From Wolfiporia cocos (Eukaryota; Basidiomycota; Agaricomycetes; Polyporales; Phaeolaceae), in NCBI GenBank assembly GCA_029448655.1, contig JACCLO010000003.1, positions 2,604,001 through 2,668,000 on the forward strand: a DNA stretch of 64,000 bases, written 5' to 3'. The notes under the pieces are model-generated. The model was given only the letters and a program-made list of their open reading frames with translations, did not search any database and had not been told where the DNA came from. The position numbers and the translations under genes were made by a program. Shown here piece after piece: positions 12,429 through 24,643 of the stretch (the first letter of the stretch is position 1; every line of letters starts with the position of its first letter).

Positions 12429-13474
12429 GTATGCTACAGTTTTTGGTGGTCGTCTGATGGATAATTGCTGCTGAAAGGACCCTCGAAGTCACAGGTATTC
12501 CGTGGACTCGTGAGCGACTGTCCAGTATCGCATAATGCCTCGGAACTTTCGGCGGCAACGTGATCTCAAGCATATGCATGATGTGGACGGGTATGGTATA
12601 TGGCCTGTAAACTAGCGGAGGATGACATCATGAACACGAAGCCATTATGATGACCAAAATACCTGTGCGCGCGGTAGCGTTTAATGTCGAGTAGCGGCAA
12701 CAAGCACCACCGAGATGATGCTTCGCTCGTTCTCTGATGCACAAAGCAGTGTTCGGTGAGTTAAGTCTGTGACCCAAAAAGCAGAAGACTAAGATATTAT
12801 GTGGCACTAGAATGATGCCGCTGAACAGGGATAATGAAAAGGGGGACGCGCTGTCAGAAGCCGAGGAGAGCTAGTGTTGATCCAGCTATCATTTTCGTGT
12901 TACAGCATGGCCACCAACAATTCGTAGCGCTGTAACGAGAATTGTCAGTTCGTGTATAGCTCCTCGGGACATTTCCCATTTTTCTACCCCTGGTGTTGCC
13001 TGTATGCTGTCCACCTTCATGATTTCATGTTTAAATGTCTTGTTTCTGAGGAGAGGGGGTCTCTTACATAAGGACGCGCACACTTGATTTGCTTTATGAG
13101 GGTTGAATACCACTAGCGTATTAGATGGACTGGGACGCCCTCGAATCGGGGTTCGGCAGTGTGTTGGATCACCACTGCTCTGCCGCTGAGATGCAGCTAG
13201 AACCTCACACCGACAGAGGGGAGACATACCAAGCCATGGTTCTAGCAATTACATATACATATAACCTCGCTAACGAGCGGTTATGCCTCGACTGGCGTTG
13301 GATCAGCCTGCGCGTACAAGTGGTGCTCGAAGTTCATCAAAGTCCGCTTAGACAAAAGGACCACAGGAATATACAATATGACCATATGAGGAGGGTGCGC
13401 TAGCATCTCGCTCAGTGCTTCCATCTGGAGATGAAACCATTCAGTGACGCCAGCCCTGACGTCATGGCAGAGAC
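12429..13474. other. Intergenic region, nothing recognised
   Basis: Sequence between the duplicated frame and the 3' end of the Notchless gene. A few open frames below 120 codons have no recognisable motif, and no repeat or RNA gene was seen. Confidence 0.35.
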
Positions 13475-15427
13475 TCACATTTTAACGGTGCGGTCACGTC
13501 CACCGCTGACTATTTTGTCCGCCACAAAGTCTACACAATATACCTCATCCGTATGTCCTGGCAAGTCCGTCTTCAGCTTGTATGTTTTGAGGTCCCAAAT
13601 CTGCATCACAACATCAGCCACATCAACTTCCAACACCTAGAATTCCACCGCGCACCTTCACTGTACTATCCTTGCTCGCACTAACGAGAAGTCTCGAATC
13701 CGCGCTCCACGTCAGCCTATACACGGGGCCAATGTGCCCCCTAAGCGTTGCGACGAACTTGCCCGTTCGTCCGTCCCAAACGCGCACGGAACTGTCCCAT
13801 GCCGCGCTCGCCGCCCAGCGCCCATCTGGACTAAATGCGACGTGCGCGACCTGCCGCTGATGCCCCGTCAGGCGCGCGACCGGCTTGAGCTTCCCGCCGC
13901 GCTCCGCCGCGGCGTCCGACGCGGTCGTAGTCGCGGCCCGTGAGGGGAAGAGCGACCAGAAGAAGAGTGTATGGTCATCAGAGCCGGAGATGAGCGTTTC
14001 GCCGTTCGTGGAGACGAGCTGATTATAGCGCGCGAGGGCAAGGGACTGGGCTGGTGTGGAATAGTGAGAAGAGCGTTCCGAGGCGAAGAGTGGAATTGAG
14101 CAAATACCTTCGTCGTCCGACGATGTTTTCTTACCAGTGTGATCGAACGGCCCTGTACGCAGCACAAAATCGGTATTGAGGGTGAGCGTAGTGACCCAAT
14201 GTGCGTGGTCTTTCAGAACGTGCAGCTGCTTGCCCTACTCTCACAATCAGCAAAATGTTCAAGTTCCCAAACATACGCGCTCACCCCATTCGCATCCCAC
14301 ACACGGATCGTCCGGTCGCTGGAGGCGGTGTATAGCACGCCCTTGCCGTTCAGCCCGCCACCACCCCACCGCACTACATTTACACTCGCCGTGTGGCCGC
14401 CCAACGCGTATTCACAACGGCGTGTTGAAGTCGCCCACACACGTACGGTGCCATCCTTAGACGAAGATGCTAGCCGTGGCGCTGTTGGGTTTCTGGTGAA
14501 TTCAGACGGGGTGTGTCATAGTATGCGACGATAACGTACAGGTGTATTGGCTCCCACGACAGGGACGTGACCCATTTTGTATGCCCCCTCAGCGCGTCGC
14601 CGATCGGCTTTCCAGCTTTTGGGTCCCACAGGCGAACCTATCCGGCAAAGTCAGCATACTGTCACCTGTCAAGAACCCACAAATGCGCACATGTCCATCA
14701 TGACCGCCTGTAGCCAACTTCCGTTCTATCGCCTCCCACTCGACACAAAGCACCCAGCCCTTGTGTCCCGACAATGTATGTGATGGTGTTTCCGTAAAGA
14801 GGTCCCATAATCGAGCGTTGCAGTCGCCGGAACCCGTGGCGAGTAGGTTACCTGTTGGGGAAAACGACGCGCATAGAATCGGAGATGTATGTCCTAATGG
14901 GCCCGGGAATCAGGCCGGAATGTATGGGTCATAAGCAAGAGGACGCACCTGTAAGAGTTGAAGAACATCTCGTAGCGGGCCTCACTTTGAACACAGCCTG
15001 TGGCGAGCAGCGTACAACAAAGACGTCTTCCGGGGTAAATGCATGCGAGGGATGCGAGAGCACATCTTCCTCAATTGACTTGGCAATAGCTATTCTCGTC
15101 GGCGCGCCCGCGGTAGTGGCATCCGCGGGTAGCGTGATGTGGAACGAGAATGGCACAGGATCCTCGTCCTACTTGGTCATACGTGAGCCGCCAATGTCAA
15201 TCAGTATGACAATACGCTACCTTGGTGCTTAGCTTGTTGACTAATGCCTCAAGTCCCTCCCTCGAGACATTAGCGGGTAGGTTTATCGCCGGCGCGAGCG
15301 GTTGGCCATCGTCCTCAGAGACGAACTGGACCACGATATTCGGACAAGGCTTCGGGGGCTCAGGGGCAGGCTCGGGTACGCCATGGTAGACCTTTTGCCT
15401 CTTCGGCGGCGGCAGTATTGAAGCCAT
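13475..15427 (-). CDS. RSA4: Notchless/Rsa4, 60S ribosome assembly WD40 protein
   Basis: Nuclear assembly factor of the large ribosomal subunit; in yeast Rsa4 binds the AAA-ATPase Rea1 through its N-terminal ubiquitin-like NLE domain. Eight exons (15221-15427, 14949-15168, 14691-14893, 14540-14637, 14285-14492, 14108-14234, 13656-14050, 13475-13600) join in phase to 527 aa, close to yeast Rsa4. The NLE region spans about residues 30-140 (VVQFVSEDDGQPL, PQAVFKVRPATRCSSTLTGH). Eight WD repeats follow, among them SGHKGWVLCVEWE, RGHTKWVTSLSWE, GGHTASVNVVRWG, SSDRTIRVWD, TGHQRQVAHVAFSPDG and a last PGHTDEVYCVDF...GGRDRTVKM. The last blade ends a few residues earlier than usual. It is divergently arranged with the pirin gene, sharing a 356-bp upstream region. 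Confidence 0.93.
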
Positions 15428-15783
15428 GGTGGGAGAGAAGACTTTGGCGGACGGAAGGAGGTGGGCGCTTGCTGAGGGCAGCGCGAAAGTTTCATGAGCG
15501 CGTCATTTCCTTTTTCAGGACAGCTAGTCATACGAATTGCGCTACGACCGCCACATGAATAAGACCCGTCCCGTTTAGTCCTTCGGTTTCGCATACATCC
15601 AACAGCGCATATAAGAGCTTGCCCCGCCAGCGATGAGGACATCAAGATCTCTATCACTCCTCCTCCACGCTGTCTGCCCTACTCAGACTCGCGAAATCCG
15701 CCACCTTCAAATTCCGCACGCTCGCCGTACCGCTAGGCTTTGTCGCTCTTCTATCAACTATCGTACCCCGCTTGCAACCAAAC
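15428..15783. promoter_or_regulatory. Divergent intergenic region between RSA4 and pirin
   Basis: This 356-bp interval separates two divergent genes and must hold both 5' flanks. Its right half is open in the pirin frame back to a TGA near 15636 and reads like coding sequence (SATFKFRTLAVPLGFVALL), so part may be an upstream pirin exon. No TATA box is obvious. Confidence 0.4.
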
Positions 15784-16767
15784 ATGGCCATGAAAGTGAT
15801 TCCGCGCCGCAGTGATGAGCGGGGAAATGCCGATCACGGATGGCTAAAGACATTCCACACGTTCTCTTTTGCAGTGTGAGCACAGACATCACCCGTGCGC
15901 ATCACCGAGACGCTAACGTATATGACACTCTCGAAAGATATGCTTCCGGGGAGCATGACCAATTTGGCTGTCTTCGCGTCCTGAACGAGGACCGCGTTGA
16001 GCCTCAAACAGGCTTCGGCACTCACCCGCATCGGGAGTTCGAGATATTCTCGTACTTGGTCTCAGGACAGCTCGAGCAGTGAGTAGCACCCATCTCTCTC
16101 GTATATGTGTACGGACCGATCCTGAGACCCGCGTAGCCAAGACTCGATGGGGAACATGGAAGTCCTCAAGCGCGGTGACCTCCAGCTGACCTCCGCCGGC
16201 ACGGGCATCCGCCACAGCGAGAAGTGCCACGGCTCGGAGCAAGTGCACTTCATCCAGATCTGGAGCATTCCACACAAGGGCGGCCTATCGCCGACCTATT
16301 ACACCAGGTAAACTCCTTCAGCCGCAACACATCTTAATGTCATTTCTGACGTGTCGGATCTGGACAGACACTTCACCGACGAAGAAAAGAAGGACAACTG
16401 GGTACAGGTCGTCGCGCCCGCCGGGTCGCCCGGGGTCTCTGACGCGCGCGAGGCGTCAGGACCCGCGCCCGTGCACTCAAAGCTGTCCCTCTATGCTACA
16501 CTCCTCTCCCCGTCCTCCGCGCTCCCCCATGTGTTCCCGAAGGAGGGCGACGGTGAACTCCGGAAGGTGTACATTCATGTCGTCCAGACATCGGGCTACA
16601 ACCCGGGTACGCCTAGCGGCGCACAGGTGCGGATCTCTGGGGCGGACGTGACCGTAGACCTAAGAGAGGGCGACGGCGCGTATATCATGGGAGAGGCAGG
16701 GACGGAGATGAAGGTCGAGAACGCGGGTGACCGAGTCGCGGAAATCCTGCTGTTTGACGTAGAATGA
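15784..16767 (+). CDS. Pirin-family cupin protein
   Basis: Pirins are two-domain cupins that bind iron; some act as quercetin dioxygenases, others as nuclear cofactors, so the role here is open. Exons 15784-15875, 15938-16078, 16137-16307 and 16368-16767 give 267 aa. Visible landmarks are VIPRRSDERGNADHGWLKTF, RVLNEDRVEPQTGFGTHPHR (metal-ligand region HPH), REFEIFSYLVSGQLEH, the later ligands in AGTGIRHSEKCHG, and VHFIQIWSIP. The C-terminal cupin ends EILLFDVE. Two ATGs (15784, 15790) precede VIPRRS. The frame stays open upstream with a plausible hydrophobic N-terminal extension, so the true start could lie in an upstream exon. The gene converges on the EngB-type gene with only 124 bp between stops. 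Confidence 0.9.
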
Positions 16768-16891
16768 GGCCTTGAGGCTGATTAGTGTTGTCGTGTTCCC
16801 TATTGTTTTGAGAATTCTGTCATTTGTTGTACAGCCGCATTATGCTAGCATTTCGCCATCAACACACCAATATTATTATGCACGCACAATA

Positions 16892-17848
16892 TCATGCCAG
16901 TCCACAAGCGTCCGCGATACTCTGTCTAACCTCCTCAATCCCAAAATGCGGATGTTTTGATGCGGTAGTGACGATCGCGGGCAGACAAGTTGGCGCAGTG
17001 TCGAAAATGTCCTTTTGTATTGACCTGATATGGCTAGGACCATCCTTCATATCGAGCACCGTATCCGCCTTTGTGAGAATGGCTTGCAATGTATACCTAG
17101 TCCCTCCAGTGGCTTGGCACTCCTCGTTCAGCAGTCGTAGCATTGCGCGGTCGACTTCGTTGAGCCCGTGTTTCGCGCTGAATAGTAGGAACACTCTGCG
17201 CAGCCTGTTCAGATAACGTGAGGCCCGCGAATTCCCGGGAGGGGGGAAGAGACGCACTGCTTGCGCTCGCGCAAATAGTGGTTGAACAAGTCCCCCCACT
17301 CCTGGCGTCCACGGGCACCGTACCCAGGAGCGTCTACCACGACTAATTTCCCGGGCTGGGCACCAACACGGAAGAAGTTCAATGATTGTGTGCGACCCTA
17401 CCCCGGTCCCGCACTCAGCTCCGCACAGCATGTGCAACAACAAGGCATGATGGCACGTACCGCTCGTTTGCTGACATTAAGCAGTCTCGCGCGGCCGAGA
17501 ACGGCATTGAGCAATGTCGACTTGCCAACGTTCGCCCGGCCTGTCGGCGTGCGTACTGGCTGTTAGCTCGCTCGTGAACGCTGTAGTCTAGATGTCGACT
17601 CACCGGTGACGGTAATCTGAATGCCTCGGCCAGGTACAACAACGGTTGGGACAGATTGTATCATTCACATAAATGCATCAGCCCACCTCTGGCAGGCCGT
17701 GTAATTGAGGGATTGACGCAGGGCTGACTGCCGCTGCCAAGAATTCGGCAGTTCTCGAGTCCGAAAAGACAGAGGCTGCAGAGTGTGCAGAGTAGCATCT
17801 ACGAGTAGTCCGCAGAGCGCGATAAGTGTGTCGCAGATTCTCAAGCAT
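16892..17848 (-). CDS. EngB/YihA-type GTPase, probably mitochondrial (Mrx8-like)
   Basis: TRAFAC GTPase of the EngB family; bacterial EngB acts in large-subunit ribosome assembly and yeast Mrx8 is mitochondrial. Exons 17687-17848, 17604-17616 (13 nt), 17461-17540, 17258-17397 and 16892-17204 give 235 aa. The N-terminus MLENLRHTYRALRTTRRCYS is rich in Arg and Ser with no acidic residue after the fourth, like a mitochondrial presequence. G motifs: P-loop GRANVGKSTLLNAVLGR, switch GRTQSLNFFRV, G3 DAPGYGARGRQEWG, then FLLFSAKHGLNEVD, and G4 TKAD in ILTKADTV. TTASKH sits at the G5 position. The 13-nt exon is required because its codons supply ITVT of LPEITVTGRANVGKS. The start was chosen as the first ATG giving the presequence. 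Confidence 0.88.
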
Positions 17849-19362
17849 ACTACTGACTACTGTCGCTGGTTAGTTGCAATGGCATACCGGCGAGTTCCGC
17901 TAAGTACGGGCAAGATTGAATTCTGAGTTCCGATCGCGATCTGATGCAGAGCTCACTTCGATCCGATCTCAGCGCTGTGTTATATGGCAACGGTACCGCT
18001 CATCTGGCCCTTGCCATGTCAAGGCGATTTTTGAGCAACTGTAGTGTGTACACTGTGGCTTATGACGATGTTTACACTTGTCCCGACTAGAACAGCTGCA
18101 ATTAATGGCACATGGATCGTCTTTTCCGGATAACGCCTGTCAATCTCGAAGCAGTCAGTCACTGGCAAAAGGAGCCATCTTTGTTGGTACGCGTTTCATA
18201 TTGCGATAAATTCCACGATAATTGGAAGCCTAGGTCAAGTCGGTCAGCTGTAAAGCTGCAGGCTGAAGCGCTACTGCGCGCCCAAAGCAGTCACATCAAT
18301 TAAGGGGTTTTTGCAATAGGCACAGCAGACTCTCCGCGAATGCCAAAAGGCACATATTTGCTCAACCCGATGACATGGGGCTGCATTCTGGAATGATTAC
18401 GCTATGGCACGCGCTCTCCACGGATCCCAGTGACTTCCAACTTTGTTCCCTCTTTCCGAATATGCCACCACAGAGCGTCTATTGGCATTGTCAGGCTGTC
18501 AATCAGGACACCACGGTGCTAGTGGCTTTCCGAGACCATGACTCGATACCCAGTGCACCGCGGTCCATGGTGCTGTCAGGAGACATAGCGGAGTTTGCTG
18601 CAGTGCATGTTCGTGCCACAACAGTCTATGCCGTTATCTGGGATGATAGACTGTAGGTGTGGTGCCTTTTTTTACGGCGTTGGGTTGCATTATCGTAGGG
18701 GTCTGCCTACAGTGCTGAAAGGCATCTGTAAGCTATAACATGCATCGCTGGCTCTCATGACCATCCAGATGTGCCATCGATACCATATGGATGTTTGAGG
18801 CCTCTTATCCGGGCGGGAAATACGCAAAGAAGGTTCGTTGTTGAGATAGAATTCTACGCAACACATCATCTACTTCACACGAAAATTATGCGTCCTCAAG
18901 TAAATGATACCTCTCGTTGTACGTATGATTGTCATACTGCCTTTAGACAACACCACTGAACTGTATCACTCAGCGTCGAGCCTTGTCCAGAATCTCTTTA
19001 TGTCTAATCGCTGGCTGTCAGATGCCGGGTACCATGTGACATACCGCCGAGGCTGCATTGCTCTGCACTGCACCCGATAATAGAGCTTCATCTACCTGTA
19101 AGACTTGCGTTTCGCACTAAAGGAACGTCCGGGAGATCATTACTACACATGCAGGCCCACCATAGCGTCTAGCTGCACCTAGCTATCCCCCTTTTGTCCT
19201 TGTCAGGGACAACATGACGGGCCGAAGACTCACTTGGTTGCTGTGTGTCCATTTTAGAGGCTATCCGGTGCCGATATAAGTGCTCACCTCGAGCTTCAGC
19301 ATGACCCAGTATCGCAGAGAACTCCCCGTCACCCATCTCCCCAACTGAATATCGATCTTACA
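17849..19362. other. Intergenic region, nothing firmly recognised
   Basis: About 1.5 kb between the EngB-type gene and the glycopeptide gene. Open frames at 18112-18303 and 18375-18656 (+) are unrecognised and lack family or splice evidence. The right end is the promoter of the glycopeptide gene, with TATAAG at 19275-19280 about 88 bp before the ATG. Confidence 0.4.
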
Positions 19363-20292
19363 ATGTTCTCCAAGCTTGCCCTTGCGATCATTGCTGCTTC
19401 TGCAGCCATCGTCAATGTTCACGCAGAGAGCCACACTATTACATTCACGAACAAGTTGGTGACCCAGTCTCTTCTTTGATATTCCGCTCACGATATGCTC
19501 ATTGCGCAGCTGTGGTTACGGAACTGTAGGCTTAATGCTAGTAACCCCTCCTTCTGCATTTATGCTTATGCACGAGGCTTCTGCTATCTTGTTAGCCCTA
19601 CTTGAGAGACCAGAACGGGAATGTACTCTCCACCGGCGCTCCTTACACCAGCAACGGGCCCATCTTAGGAGCCATTGCGTAAGCCCCACCTTTCATGCCG
19701 GAAATCTGTCTGATCGTACTCGACTTATAGATACCTTCAAACAGGTCGGCGCCATCTTTCAGCTAGATAAACAACTTATCGATATCTATATTTCTTTATG
19801 ACTATCTGTAGGTCCATGTGGAAACAATGGAGAGAACTGTCTCCTTGTGGAGACATCTCTCAATGGAGAATTCAGCAGCACTGACCTGTCGCTCATTCCT
19901 CCGTGAGTCTGTATATTCTTTTAAATTGTATACGACCCGCTGAAAACATCGGTAGGCATTCATTCCAAGTTACCTCCGGATTTGGGTTAGTTTCTAATAT
20001 TCCGAGATGATAAACTACTAACGTATGCGCAGATACTACAATGGATGCGACGGTGCAGGAGCTGATTGTGAGAATGATCCAGACATCCATTAAAACATAA
20101 TGCCTCTGACTTCTCGTATGCACGTAGGCACTGATCCTGACTGCCCGGACGCAATGACCGACCCGAGCCAAACCTGGAAGCAAGTCGGCTGTTCTGTCCC
20201 CAACGTGAGTTCAGAGACAATAACATGGACTTTGCTTATGTTTACGCATTCTTGCGATACAGGTTGATCTTGCCATTACCTTCTGCGACTAG
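19363..20292 (+). CDS. Small secreted glycopeptide-family protein
   Basis: Second intact member of the secreted glycopeptide family; function unknown. Nine exons: 19363-19454, 19510-19525, 19596-19678, 19731-19744, 19812-19902, 19956-19985, 20033-20067, 20128-20204 and 20263-20292, which join in phase to 155 aa. Signal peptide MFSKLALAIIAASAAIVNVHA, then ESHTITFTNNCGYGT, NVLSTGAPYTSNGPILGAIA, YLQTGPCGNNGENCLLVETS, STDLSLIPPHSFQVTSGFG, YYNGCDGAGADC, TDPDCPDAMTDPSQTWKQ, VGCSVPNVDLAITFCD. Cysteines occur in the same positions as in the minus-strand paralogue about 8 kb away. The 14- and 16-nt exons would be missed by ordinary gene finders. Confidence 0.87.
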
Positions 20293-20853
20293 GGTCGTTA
20301 CGGCTCGTCTAGTTGCCCAACTTAGTTGCGCCCAGTTGTAGCATTGTACAGATATGTATCTTGTATTTGTGATTTCGTGCATAATCAGCAGGATCAGTGT
20401 CTACTGCATGAAACCTTTAGTCCATGAGCTGGCCGCATGGGTCTCGAATAGTAAAGCGCACTGCCACTTCGGCTTCAATGAGATGAATCTCGCTTAGCAT
20501 TCGCTTACTACCTCGTGATGCTGATCGGGATCAAAACGGGGCAATTCGAAATCATTCTTGTTCACGACCATCATGAGCTCATCGAAAGTTACGCAAATGA
20601 AACTTCCCCTCAATGATTGAATGAGCCTGTAGGTCTGCGCGTGCCGTGTCACACTGAAACGCGCTTGAGGCGTACGGCCACCAGCGATGCGCTCGCGTGA
20701 GTCTCACATGACCTGGACGCGTTGACCTACTCATTGGCCAATCCGCTCCGGCCGGTGTGGCGTCTGCATCTTGTTCAAGTCATGCATCGGCGCTGGTGTA
20801 TGTGTTCACATTCACAAGTTGTCTGTGGCGAGCTGCTCAAAAGCCTTCAGATC
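20293..20853. other. Intergenic region, nothing recognised
   Basis: Spacer between the glycopeptide gene and the DNA ligase gene. It presumably holds the 3' UTR of the first and the promoter of the second. No repeat or RNA gene was seen. Confidence 0.35.
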
Positions 20854-23800
20854 ATGACACAGTCGCAACCTCCGAGTCCTATATCCTACAACACTGTACC
20901 GTTCGCATTGTAAGTTCGTTCTTCCGGACGTTCATCATGCGAAAAAGCGTGACTGTCTGACATGTTCTTATGCACAGCTTCGCATCCTTGATTCAGGCAG
21001 TAGCAGCAATCAGACCCCGTAAAACAAATGAGAAGAAGACTACCGGCGCGAGGTCTGAGTCGCATGCAATCAAGACGCTCAGAAACTGGGTGATTGAACT
21101 GCATCGACGACATTCGCCGTTGCCTGCAGACATGGTGGCGGTGGTGTTTCGACTCCTTTTCCCTGAGGAGGACATCAAGCGAAAATACAACATGCAGGAG
21201 ACCAGGTTGGCGCGGTATCTCGTCGATATTCTCATAGTATCTACGGCGCAAGGCACTCCTGGTAGTAAGCTCTTGAACTGGAAAGAGGAAGAATCATTAG
21301 GGTATCTGGGAACAGAAGTAGAAGCAATTATGAAAGGGAAAGGAATGGTAAGTATCCTATATGCGTGTCCGTAGTTGCTAACATTGCCGTAGAATCCCAG
21401 CAGAGAAATCAGCATCACAGAGGTGGATGCTCTCCTGACCGAATTAGCGGCGAAGAGCGCATTTTCCGCGTCCTCAATACGCCAGATTCACTTACGTACT
21501 CCTCGCGCTGCTTCCCCACGGTCTACCAGTGAGATCCTTCACAGCCTATACACCGCACTCTCGCCTGCCGAGGCAAGCATTGTCACACAAATTATTCTCA
21601 AGGACCTCCGCCCCATACTCTATCCAATTGCTCGTGACCAAACGCACTACAGGATCGCCTTGCTACATTACAATAGCAACGCTTTGGTGCAACTCACGAA
21701 ATTCGACGCGATGTTCGCGTGGGACCAGTCCGGAGACTTTTACAAGGCATTCCGCGTGCGTGCGCAGTTGGACGAAGCAGCACTTGCTTTCGCTGCTGCT
21801 TCCGCGTCAGGGGAAACGGAGACCATGCTTAAGCCACAAGTCGGGGTACCCATAATGGTAGGCTGACACCGAGTACTGCATGCGCATATGCTGACCGCTG
21901 CACCAGATTCCGAAGTGCATCAAGGGACAGAGCTGCGCTCAGGCGCTGCACCAACTCCGCGCATCGAGGAAGGTGTGGGTTGAGACCAAGTACGACGGCG
22001 AGAGGGCGCAGATCCACGTCGAATTGGTTCAAGGGAAGCCACGCATCACCATCTATAGCAAAAGCGGTCGCGAGTCCACCCTTGACCGTGCAGCGATTCA
22101 CCCGTGCGTATACTTCCAGTTTCATCACACCACTCTGATGTTATCGTCGTGGCTAGAGTGATATGTGAAGGACTCGCTATCGGAACTTCCGGGTGTAAAA
22201 TCCGCAAGAATACTGTCGTTGAGGCTGAGATTGTGGCATTCTCAGACAAATTGGACCGCATTGATGGTGAGCAGCCTCTTGAGCTTTTATTCTGATCTGC
22301 TGATGGACAAATGGCAGAATTCTGGAGAATTAGAAGCCTTATCTCTAGCACAGCGATTGGTCCCCGCCGTGCGAAGCTGAGAAAGAGTGCACGAGAACAT
22401 TCATCGAACTGTGACGATGTGTAAGTATCGGACTCATTGACACGCGACATGCTAGCTCACCTTGCCCTTGTAGCTCATCGCAATGTTCACTCGAATCCGA
22501 TGCATCCTGCGAGGGAACGCGGCATCTGGCCGTTGTCTTCTTCGACGTCCTCATACTTGATAACAAGTCTCTCCTGTCCGCGACATACGCGGAACGTCGT
22601 AAAATATTGGAGTCAATCATAACTTTGCGGCATGGCTATACAATGGTCGCAGAACGGAAGGCAGTCCCACTCACATCCTCGTGGCCGAGCGAGGCCGAGA
22701 AGGCGAGATTCAGGGTTGTCTTCGCACAACTACTTGCAGACCATCAGGAAGGTGTTGTCCTGAAGGCGGATGAGTCGGTATATAACGACGGCCGGTTGCG
22801 GTGGGTCAAGGTAAATATCAGTCACTTTCTTGACCTCCATACTCACGTCACTGTACTGCACCATCTCAGCTGAAGAAGGACTACATTGCTGGCTATGGCG
22901 ATGCGCTCGACCTAGTACTGATCGGTGCAGCCTGGGATAAGAACCGTGGACGCGAGCTCAGAGGCACGTGTAATGTCGAAGATCTATGTCGATTACACTA
23001 TGCTTACTGGTTTCCCGTAGTTGCCCCAACAGTATACACGACATTCTACATCGGGGCATTATCTAATAGTGATGCCATCAAGCTAGATGTAAGTCCATGC
23101 TAAACTCATCCCTCATGCGCTAGAACAGGTGCTCATTATTCATCCAGTCAAAATGTGTTCCCAAGTTCGAAGTCTTCTTCACTTCTTCGTACGGACTTAG
23201 CAGAGAGCAGCTGGAAGAACTAAACTTCCTCATCAAGAGTTCTGACACGGTGAAGTACGAAGCAGGGAAGGTGCGTGCGTCCATGTGCAGAGTATTAACG
23301 GTATCTCACTTTGTATTTACACCACCATGATCAGCCTCAACTTGGCTTGTCATATTCATGCAACATATTCCCTGGCCTCGCTGACCCAGCTGTGTTGCTG
23401 AAACAGCCTATCTTGGCTGAGGTCATGGGCGCATGCTTCGACAAAGCAGAGCATAGCAAGGTCTGTTCATACCTCGGTCTACGACGTGCATGATTGGTTT
23501 ATAGTCGTGCAATAGTTCTACGAACTCCGCTTTCCCCGCATCACGAAGGTCCACCGGCCCAGCGAGCGCACTTGGACCGAGGGAGTGACCTTGCAAGAGT
23601 TTCAGAGGATAGCGCGCGAGTCTGTCGGGCATGAGTCGTCCGATAGGGAGATCGACGACTGGTGCGCGCAAGTGTGGAACAGGCCGATCGATCCTGGGGC
23701 TAGATGTCCTGAGAAGCGCAAGCAGCAAGAAGCCATGTGGGTAGAACGGATGGAGCTAGCTGATCGCAAGTTGAGAAGGAAACAAGGCGAGACAGGATCC

Positions 23801-24643
23801 CAAGACAGGGATTCCGAATGCGAATGGTCGACTCCAGTTGTCAGAAAGCGGAAGATAGACGTCGACGAAAGCTTAGAAGAGAGTGGTGCAAGTATGGCGC
23901 GACCTACAAAGCGCGCTCGGCCTCTGAAATCCGTCACCAACCTCGTTGGTCCAGCCGTTGAGGACAAAATATAAATATCTCACGAAAAGGAGCCTCTAAA
24001 GCCATCAGGCCAAAGAGCGCCTCCAGTTGTAATTGTCACGCCTCCTTCATCTCCCTTGTTTCAGTCGGTGCCCTTGATAGATATTCAACCACAGAAAGCT
24101 CAGGATTTGTCACAGCCCGCACATCCAGAAATTGCGCAATCCAAACATATGTTGTCAACAATGCAGAAAGTGAATGGAAAGCCGGACAGCGGGGATAGGA
24201 CTGCTCCTCTCCAGCAAAAGAACTACTTCTCCTCGCCACTAGGCATATTCCTTCACGATGCGATCGTTTGGCTTCCGCGAACTCAAGTTGCCTCGCGGCC
24301 ATCATGGCGAGTGCCGTCCAGTCAAATTGTTCCCACCGGACATCAGGTACACGGACTCGAGTCATTTCTCCAGGCTTGCAACTGGACCGAAACTCATGAT
24401 CATGCGCGAGGGTGCGACTGGATTAAGCGCGGCGTTGTTTTCATCGATGATATAGGTGCCGGGAAAGAGTGGCTGGACTTCCCTGTGAAGATGTTGATTG
24501 ACCGGCGCTCGTCTCTGCTTCATCGCGATGAACACACAACTTTCACGCCAATATGGATATTCAGCATCAAGTTGCTAGGCTATGAAGAGCTGTCCAAGCG
24601 TACAGCCAGTATTGAATCCCAGGCTCTCTTTCGTCTGGGCTGA
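20854..24643 (+). CDS. ATP-dependent DNA ligase, LIG4-like
   Basis: Predicted nuclear ligase sealing DNA nicks or ends by a lysyl-AMP mechanism; the DNA-binding, adenylation and OB order resembles LIG4 (end joining). Exons: 20854-20909, 20978-21347, 21393-21857, 21907-22103, 22157-22266, 22318-22420, 22474-22810, 22870-22963, 23021-23088, 23148-23270, 23335-23460, 23516-23944 and 24002-24643 (about 1039 aa). Motif I is ETKYDGER with catalytic Lys near 325; later motifs are VEAEIVAF, VVFFDVLIL, HQEGVVLKA and WVKLKKDY. The C-terminus has an NLS-like KRARPLK and a BRCT-like tail (DAIVWLPR, RGVVFIDD, PIWIFSIKLLGYE). The intron at 22964-23020 is GC-AG. An in-frame TAA at 23972 falls in a proposed 57-nt intron (23945-24001). 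If that intron is not spliced, the protein stops at 835 aa without the tail. The paralogue type is less certain than 'DNA ligase'. Confidence 0.85.
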
